The notes beneath the pieces were generated by a model. It was not told the origin of the DNA, searched no databases, and saw only the letters and a program-made list of their open reading frames with translations. A DNA stretch of 64,000 nt from Saururus chinensis. Lineage: Eukaryota > Streptophyta > Magnoliopsida > Piperales > Saururaceae. The DNA lies in NCBI GenBank assembly GCA_035235625.1, contig CP141142.1:26608995-26672994 (forward strand), read 5' to 3'. How positions within the stretch are numbered: position 1 is the stretch's first letter; every line of letters begins with the position of its first letter. The position numbers and the translations under genes are program-made. Below, piece after piece: positions 57,081-64,000 of this stretch.

Positions 57081-57818
57081 ATTTCCTTCTACTTAGACCA
57101 ATAAAGCATATGTTTATTTAAAATGTTTAGTTTGAGCTACATAAATGCTTAGAGATTTGATTTCATCATATTATGCCCTCATTATGTGTTTTTGTGTCTA
57201 TCATTCATGTTATAGCCTACTATATCCGTTGGTCATGTAGTGTTTATGAAAAATTATTTTTGAATCCCTAATGTAAGACCCTAGTCTTTGGGTGCCTTAA
57301 AATTAACGGCCAAAGCTGACCCGGGTCTTCAAAAATATTGGAGTAAATTTTTTCCTTCTTCTAGAAGCATCTTTTGTGTGTGAGAGGTATAACATTTATT
57401 CGCCACTAGAGTGCTTTAGTGCTTCATTGTGTGCTCACCACAATAAAACTATATTTTATTATTAATTAGATCCAGACAACACTACCATAACGTTTGTTGC
57501 TTATGTACTTATTTGATAACATCTCCGATTTTATTCTAATAAGATCGAATCCCACTGTAGTTCTTCCTAGCAGCTACTACTTTTTCATACATCATAAAAT
57601 TTGATATTTCATTCACTTCTAATCCAATAAATCATTCCTTTACGGAATGAGGTAAATCATTATGTATAGACTATTGTAAATCTACTATTTATAAGATCCA
57701 ATAGATCCTTCTTTCATATAGTATAATAACTTGATTATCTAGAGAATCTAATAAATCATTCAAAGTCAAACATCTCATTCTTTCATATAATCTAATAATT
57801 CATTCACAGTTAGATTCT

Positions 57819-58155
57819 TTGTTGTGAACCGGTGTCCACAATGGCCTAGCAACCTAGTAATGGGAAGGGAGTGGTACAAGATGGCGAGAAAGGGGAGAGG
57901 GAGCGGCATGGCCGCCGAGAAGGAAGGAGAGGCAGGGGAGGAGACAAGAGGTTATTCATTCCATCCTCAAATTTGAGCATAACCCTTACACTTATATAGA
58001 CAAACTAGTGGGCTTACTAACGAAAATATAAAAGCCCACTAAACATCATTTAATAGAAATAACAATTAACTCCTTAATAACTAATAATTAACTAATAAAC
58101 CCTAAGCAACCCTATGACCTAAGCCCCCCTTAGACAGACTATTTCTAGTACACAA
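57819..58155 (-). repeat. 3' LTR (left) of the HACL-carrying retrotransposon
   Basis: Shares CACAATGGCCTAG, AGTAATGGGAAGGGAGTG and CCTAAGCCCCCCTTAGACAG with the right LTR, with several indels and substitutions. The insertion is therefore not very recent. Confidence 0.85.
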
Positions 58156-59263
58156 GATTCCACCACACTTCGTTTGCGAATCACCTCATCCTTGAGGTGA
58201 CCTAAAACTCCAAGCATTGGGCCCACCACAGTTTCACTATGAATAGCCGGTCCGGAACTATGGATGAGACAATTAGAAGAATGCAAGGCAATAGGTCAGT
58301 ACTCAAAACTAACGTGAAGAAGCTAATGGAACATGTAAGAAGTCAAGTTGGTTGATGGCGGCTAAGAAGATAGGGAACCGTGCGAAGTGGGTAACACCAT
58401 GGACACTGAATCCGAGGGCAAGAGATCTTAATAGTCGGCAGGGATGACTAGAGATGGTGGAGGCGACAGAGCAATGGAATGAGCTTGATTTTTTGGGTGC
58501 GGGACAACATGGATTTCCTGCACAGGTCTCCAATAAGCGGGGGACACCATAAGGACAGTAGGGTGTCCCGAGATAGCCTACAGAGGGCATCAAACAACAT
58601 CAAGGTCAGATAAATAACAAAGACATCAATCAACATAGGTATGATCGGTGCAACAACTTTGAACATAGGTGAAGTAATGGACCCATGTGGCCACTTAGAT
58701 TCTAGAGCCAACGGAAGGCCCAGCCTATGCACAAAGCTGCTTATTGATTCGAGTAGGAGTAGACTCGTGCAAAGTCCACCCAAAAGGACTGCCAAGTTGT
58801 GGTATAGCCCAGGACACACACAAAACATATGAAGTTGAACAGAGACACATGTTGTGTAAGTGTCACTCATACACAAGAAGGCATGTCTGTCTTGCATAAC
58901 ACCTTCTTGTGGAAACGTAGTGAAAACAAGGATACATGCCAAGATTTTTTCCAGTGGTAAAGGCATAGTAGGTTTCAATTTAGGCATTATTAGATCGGAA
59001 TCTAGGAAATCCAATGTAGGCACCAGAATTCCAACAACACCGGAGTCCCCATCACTGGTAAATCGCCAGAGATCCTGATGGAGAGCAGTTGAAAAGCTCC
59101 AACTGTAGCCAGTGGAAATCAGACCCACACGGAAAAGAAAATCTCGCATGATCAGGGCCATCTTGAGGAAGCAAATCCCGGATTTCTTACAATTACCAAA
59201 GTGGGAGGTGGTGGCGGGATTACGTGTGGGTGAGCAGCGACTGGAGGAGGAGCAAAATTTGAT

Positions 59264-59500
59264 GTCCGGCAGCAATCCCTTCTCCATCGGGATTGGCAAG
59301 GGGATTCCCGTGGTGGCAATCAACTTCAACAATTCATCTTCGGCCATTGCACTGGCCGCACCTTTGCCAAGCACAACAAGAAGACTCTGTGTGCTTCTCA
59401 ACAAAGCCATCACTTTTCTAATTTCAAGGGTGCCAGCGGCTTCCAGTTTAGTAATCGTCTGGTGCAGAACGTTCGTGGGAAGGTCGAAAGAGCACCCATC
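59264..59500 (-). pseudogene. 2-hydroxyacyl-CoA lyase (HACL) fragment, intron-free
   Basis: Within a 376-codon minus-strand frame (59,578-58,448), residues 27-105 read DGCSFDLPTNVLHQTI, then LLVVLGKGAASAMAEDELL and LIATTGIPLPIPMEKGLLPD. This follows plant 2-hydroxyacyl-CoA lyase, a thiamine-diphosphate enzyme of peroxisomal alpha-oxidation, across the end of its first domain and start of the middle domain. The family motif reads P(T)PMGKGLLPD; here a glycine is glutamate. The flanking frame on both sides is not HACL and is not recognised. The missing thiamine-diphosphate domain rules out activity. Lack of introns across the piece fits capture through RNA. Confidence 0.85.
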
Positions 59501-60272
59501 TGCAGTGACAACCAGCGGCTTGTTCCGGAAGATCAAGGCTGCGCTGTTGTAAATCCCGTGGTTCCAGAACCCCCACACACCATTGCCAGACCTAGGAAAG
59601 TCAAGGCAGTGGGCAACTTCACTGGTGGCAACAATGACGGAGTCAGCCTCGATGACGGTTTGGTTATCAGGAACGACCCTAAATGGCCAGGAGTTGAAGC
59701 CATCGGAGGGGATAGTCTCAGTGATGATCTTGGTGTCGAAGTGGAGCGACTAGTTCATGAACTTGTTGGAGGCCGAGAATTCCCTTTGGAAAATTGGAAA
59801 AGTTCTCAACGTCGGTGGTGGTGGTGAGTTGTCTGCCTGCGCTAATGTTTTTGGCGATCCATCCCTTGAAAAGGACTGGGGAGAGGGTCGTGCACGCTGC
59901 ATGAATGGCAATGGTGTGGGAGATGTTTTGCTCTCGATAATGCAGACGTGGGTCTAGAGTGTCTGAGGCCCGTCCATAGAGGCGTTAGCTATGATGCCTT
60001 GTAGTCCATGAGATGCCATGGTTGTGTGGAGCAGTTTTTGCTGAATAACATTTTGTGGATATGCTAAAACTTGTACGAATGAACCAGTAAAATTTGGTGT
60101 TGCAAGGTGGATTCCAATCATGGGAATGATCAGACCGGATGAAACAGTGGGCAAAAATCCAACTGGACTGGATGCCTTTGAACGTAAGAGTGGAGGTGGA
60201 TTTGGTAGCGGCGGAGGATTTGTTGTTGCATACTGGTTGATAGAGTGAAGGCGATAATTTTAGGAATCGATT

Positions 60273-60284
60273 GCTTTGATACCA
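60273..60284 (-). other. primer-binding site (initiator tRNA-Met type)
   Basis: The minus strand reads TGGTATCAAAGC, 11 of 12 bases matching the plant initiator tRNA-Met complement TGGTATCAGAGC, directly inside the right LTR. Confidence 0.75.
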
Positions 60285-60286
60285 TT

Positions 60287-60603
60287 GCTATCAACCGATA
60301 TCTACAATGGCCTAGAGACCCAGTAATGGGAAGGGAGTGACACAAGATGGCTAGGAAATGAGAGTTAGGGGAGAAGACAAAGAGAATTAGACTAGAGATT
60401 ATTCGTTCTATCTCCAAATTAGGGCATTGCCCTTACACTTAAATAGACGAACTAGTGGGCTTACTAACAAAAGCCTAAAAGCCCACTAAATATTATTTAA
60501 TAAAAATAACAATTAACTCCATAATAATTAATAATTAACTAATAAACCATAAGTAACCCTATGACCTAAGCCCCCCTTAGACAGACCATTTCCGGTGCAC
60601 AAC
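60287..60603 (-). repeat. 5' LTR (right) of the HACL-carrying retrotransposon
   Basis: Direct copy of 57,819-58,155. Near the internal edge the two LTRs differ (TATCAACCGATATCTACAATGG here). Confidence 0.8.
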
Positions 60604-63189
60604 ATTCTCATTCATTCACAGAATCTAATAAATCGACCAATCAGACAATATGATAAACCATTCAAAATTAGAAATATCGTTCTTTCAAATAATTTAATCA
60701 ACAATTCATTCAAAAAATCCGATAAATTATTCAAAATCAAACATATCATTCTTTCATTATGCAAAGCATAGGAGAACATATCATAGCAAATCATAGTTGA
60801 ATAGAACAGAGAATAGCAAAACAGATGAGAGCAAAGCATGTAAGAAAGAGTTGTGACACAATTCTTTCACAAAGTCAGAGCCATGATATTTAATGGCTTA
60901 TTCCTACACTCATGGGCCAGAAAAACCATAAGGATAAGAATTGTCATAATATTCTAAATCTTGTGTGCACGAGAGAAAAAAAATGTTGGGTATCCATATC
61001 TAAAGCCATGATACCTAACAGCCACTCCCGCTGTCACGACCCGGATTTTTCAAAGCATTTTTAAATAGCACGAACGGTAGGTAATTTTTTTTTTCTTTAA
61101 ATACAAAACAAATCCTTCGATTAAATATCCAGGTCATGATAACTGGGGTTCACAAATACGAATATCAAATCATATGATATTATTTAACATCTGAAAATTC
61201 ATAAAGACCAGCTCATCCATCTAAGTACAAGTCTGTCACCCGTCTGAAAATAAATAACAAGTTGACTCTCACGTTTAAGGTACACTTACGTATCGGAGTT
61301 TCAAAGATGCGGAAACCTCTTGAGCTTGCCTGCCTTGGTCTGACTTGTCGTCGCTTGGAGAATCTGCAACATAGCAAACAAAACAACCACAACCACAATG
61401 GAGCATCTCCGCCTTCAGGAGAAGAGCTTCCAATGGACAAAAGGTTTTATTAGTATTTTTTGGATTGGGCCAACATCACCCGATGTTAGTTGCCTACGTA
61501 CTCATCAGACAACATCTCTAATGTTTCCAACAAGATCGGATCCAAACGTAGTTCTGCCTAAAAACTATACTATACTAAGAAGCATAGCATCACCCATGCA
61601 ATGCTTAAGTATTTTCAAGCAACCTACATTTTATGCAAGTCCTTTAATCGTTCCACTTGTTCTAATTAAACAAGCAATATCAATCAATATTATTAATTAT
61701 TTCTCGAACCATTGTTCGATAATTAATATTCCCGTCTAATCCCAAAGACAGACAGACACATCAGATGTCAACCTAAGTGACAAATGATAAGAAACACCCT
61801 GGAATCCACCAGGAAGTGCCATCTCCCAACCTAGCCCATAAGGACCTGACCGGAGTGGAAGGGCATGGCCCACAACTGCACCTGAACAGAAGTGGTCAGA
61901 GATGCCAACTAAGCAGGATGTCAGCGACCCTAATTGCGTGTACACTAAAAGATCCTCAATAGATCTGCGGTGAGCCTGGCTCACAAAGAACTCCCTCCAA
62001 TGGGGAGGTGTAACTTCACGGTCAAATCAGCGGCTCCTCAATAGAGCTAGAACTCAGGAAAGCATTCTGAACCCTATCTTGCTCATCTATAAGCCAGGAT
62101 TCCGAATGACTATCCCAAACCCTATTAGTCCCTTCTAGACTAAGGTTTACAACTCAAAACATGCCATCGGTTCATCAACCAAGGCAAATCGCCAGGTCAA
62201 AGGCTTTGTTCACTGTATGAACTAGTCCCGCACTCTCTGAGGTATTTTAGTCTTTATCTTGATTAGGTGTTCTTACCCAATCCAAAGCTATCAAACCCCA
62301 AATAATTATTCTTTCAATAATTTTCAACTAGTGATAAATTACTATCACAACATCAATATCAAAAATTGAAACAAAGAACAACATAAACAATCAGAACTAC
62401 ACATGTCCAAGCATATCATAATATCAATAATAGAATTCATTAATGATATAAGAATCATTCGAGCTCTCGTGCCCTAACCCTCCTTGGGTTATCTTAATAA
62501 ATCTTTATTAAATTGGTCGAAATGCGCCTAAGGGCATTAGAATAATTATCCAACATTGGATACAGTCCTCTCTGCACTCGGGTATGTCTTTAACCTCTCA
62601 AAATGTTTCAGTATTACATTGGCCTGTTAATAGCATCTATGCGAATATGGGCCAGTTTGCATAGGGGTAGTTCTGTCATTTGGTTTAAGGCCTTAATGAT
62701 ATCCAATGGGTCTAAAATTCAACTCAAGGGTACTACTGGCCTTCATGGACTTTGTGTAATTTTCTTGACATGTAACGGGGTCATGAACCCCTTGAACCGA
62801 CCCAGGTTTGCTTAATGGTTTACTATAAACCCTAAGGACAAAAGGGTCAATTATCCACTCACTGGGATTTTTTCTCAATAAGTGGTTTAGCCCATAATTA
62901 GTTTACATATTAAACTATCACTGAGAATTTTTCTACTTTTTAGATCAACTCATAGGCCTTTGAACCGGAGCCTCTAAAACAGGTAAGTGATTTCACATGA
63001 TAACTTAACTACCAGGGGTAAAAAGGTCATTTCACAATCTCTGGGATTTTTCCCCAAGCTGAAACTCGGTCAGAATAATCCCAAACCTCTCCAGATACAT
63101 GAATATTTTTATAGAATTTATTTGACACTTTTAGCCCCTTGAACCGGACCCGGTTCACTCCCTTCTCTCTTCTTTTCTTTTTTTTTTTA

Positions 63190-63740
63190 AAAAAAACTCG
63201 GCCCGGACCGGGTCGGTTTGGGTCGACAACCCGCAGCGCGGGTCGTCTTCCCCGCGTCCGGCCAGAGGCGTTTCGGCCTCTGGCGGCGCCGCCACCCCCG
63301 CGGCGGAGGTTTGGGCGGCACACAGACCCCGGATCGCCGGAGCACGGCGGAACCGACAAGATCGGTCCCGCTGCCGTCCGGTGTCCGGCCGGCGGCCAAA
63401 AAGCTGGCCCCTTTTTCGTCTTTTTTTTTTTTAAACTGGCGGCAATGCCGCCGCGGCCGGAGCCAGCGCGGCCCAGGCCGGTGCGTCCGGGGCCGTCGTG
63501 GCCTGGGCCGGCACGGCCGGGACCGGTGCGGCCACGGCCGGCATGGCCTCGGCCAGTGCGGCCAGCGGCAGCGTCTCGCTGTCTGTTTTTCTTTTTTTTT
63601 TTTCTCGCGCGACGACCAAACGGCTTGCAGCGGCAGTTTCACTGCCGCCGCCAAGGCCGCCGGAGTCGGGGCTTCTGTGGCCAGAGCCACGGTCGCCACG
63701 GCGAGGGCCAGCGGCCCCCTTTCTAGGATGATTCCGGCCA
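63190..63740. repeat. GC-rich low-complexity block in the LTR
   Basis: Built of GGCCGG, GCACGGCC and GTGCGGCC modules (clearest at 63,450-63,570) and interrupted by T runs at about 63,174-63,190, 63,421-63,433 and 63,591-63,603. Several overlapping frames on both strands are by-products of this composition. Confidence 0.75.
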
Positions 63741-63972
63741 TTGAAAATACTGTTCACTAATCACGTGAACAGTTTTTGCAGAAATTTGCAGAAATTACTA
63801 TAACTTTTATTAAAATTAATTAACGACGTCTTTGTCCATCTCAATTCGAAATCTTACCTCTAAGGTCGAGTTGTTGTCGATCCACTACCGCCAACGCCTC
63901 ATCGGAGTTTCGCCGGAAAATTTGCTTTCCTTCACTGGCCAAAAAGCTCCCCCAATCGGGCAAAAAGACCCC

Positions 63973-63978
63973 TATAAA
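63973..63978 (+). promoter_or_regulatory. putative LTR TATA box
   Basis: CCCCTATAAAAGCCC, a standard plant LTR promoter context, 2.94 kb inside the LTR. Confidence 0.45.
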
Positions 63979-64000
63979 AGCCCTTATTAATTCTATTTAT

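Larger units (their letters stand above)
57819..60603 (-). mobile_element. 2.8-kb LTR retrotransposon carrying a host cDNA fragment
   Basis: Direct repeats of about 320-340 bp (57,819-58,155 and about 60,287-60,603) flank it, with TGTTGTG...CACAACA-type ends and a 5-bp duplication ATTCT (57,814-57,818 and 60,604-60,608). A primer-binding site on the minus strand next to the right LTR fixes the orientation. No gag or pol domain is recognised in the interior, so it depended on another element's enzymes. The interior holds part of 2-hydroxyacyl-CoA lyase. Copy 1 has the empty site near 43,570. Confidence 0.88.
61032..64000 (+). mobile_element. start of a long Ty3-type LTR, runs off the window
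   Basis: It opens TGTCACGACCCGG after copy 2 of the duplication and is homologous over about 1.5 kb to the minus-strand fragment at 45,720-47,633. The region 61,032-63,130 is AT-rich without genes. A GC-rich block (63,190-63,740) and a TATA box at 63,973 follow. If this is the U3/R promoter, the LTR is longer than 2.95 kb. Confidence 0.55.

Noticed and set aside
59112..59552. 146-codon plus-strand frame
   Set aside because: Antisense shadow of the HACL fragment.
63139..63760. Five overlapping frames of 77-195 codons rich in Pro/Arg/Ala
   Set aside because: GC-rich low-complexity DNA keeps all frames open. No domain, and it lies in an LTR.

Overview
The window looks like intergenic, transposon-dense nuclear DNA of a flowering plant. 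It has AT-rich spacer, plant LTR retrotransposons, CACTA, hAT and Mutator-like (MULE) elements, inserts of plant mitochondrial DNA (ccmC, a plastid-type trnD, a mitovirus-like fragment) and broken copies of plant genes with plant-style introns. I cannot name the species; a monocot or magnoliid is possible. Only one gene looks intact: a two-EF-hand calcium-binding protein on the minus strand at 39,789-40,202.

Layout. 1-5,977 is the 3' part and long LTR of a Ty3-type retrotransposon. 5,978-10,113 is a decayed minus-strand Copia element. 10,116-43,928 and 49,848-61,031 are two diverged copies of one ancestral segment of roughly 7-8 kb. That segment held a mitochondrial insert with ccmC, an old CACTA-like element, a spacer, the EF-hand gene, an unidentified gene fragment and a Ty3-type LTR. 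Each copy was later interrupted by different elements. Because the other copy often supplies the empty site, insertion ends and target-site duplications (TSDs) can be read directly.

Copy 1 was hit by a 4,958-bp hAT element (10,339-15,296, 8-bp TSD), a 2,509-bp CACTA element (18,533-21,041, 3-bp TSD), a 17.9-kb MULE (21,386-39,286, 10-bp TSD, long terminal inverted repeats), a 216-bp MITE (40,733-40,948) and a 974-bp hAT-like element (41,572-42,545). Copy 2 was hit by two small 9-bp-TSD elements (52,567-53,192 and 53,303-53,482), a solo LTR that split its EF-hand copy (54,128-55,127) and a 2.8-kb LTR retrotransposon (57,819-60,603). Between the copies are Ty3 remnants (43,206-47,633) and further mitochondrial DNA (about 47,870-51,037). 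From 61,032 to the window edge is the start of another long LTR.

The main theme is capture of host genes by three classes of element. The hAT element holds five in-phase exons of an MRS2-11/MGT10-type magnesium transporter plus a SEC63/ERdj2-type DnaJ fragment, with introns. The giant MULE holds a FAR1-type transposase, a Ulp1/DUF1985-type protease gene, the 3' exons of a MIKC MADS-box gene and a TOPLESS-related corepressor pseudogene with introns. The LTR retrotransposon holds an intron-free piece of 2-hydroxyacyl-CoA lyase. None of the captured genes is complete.
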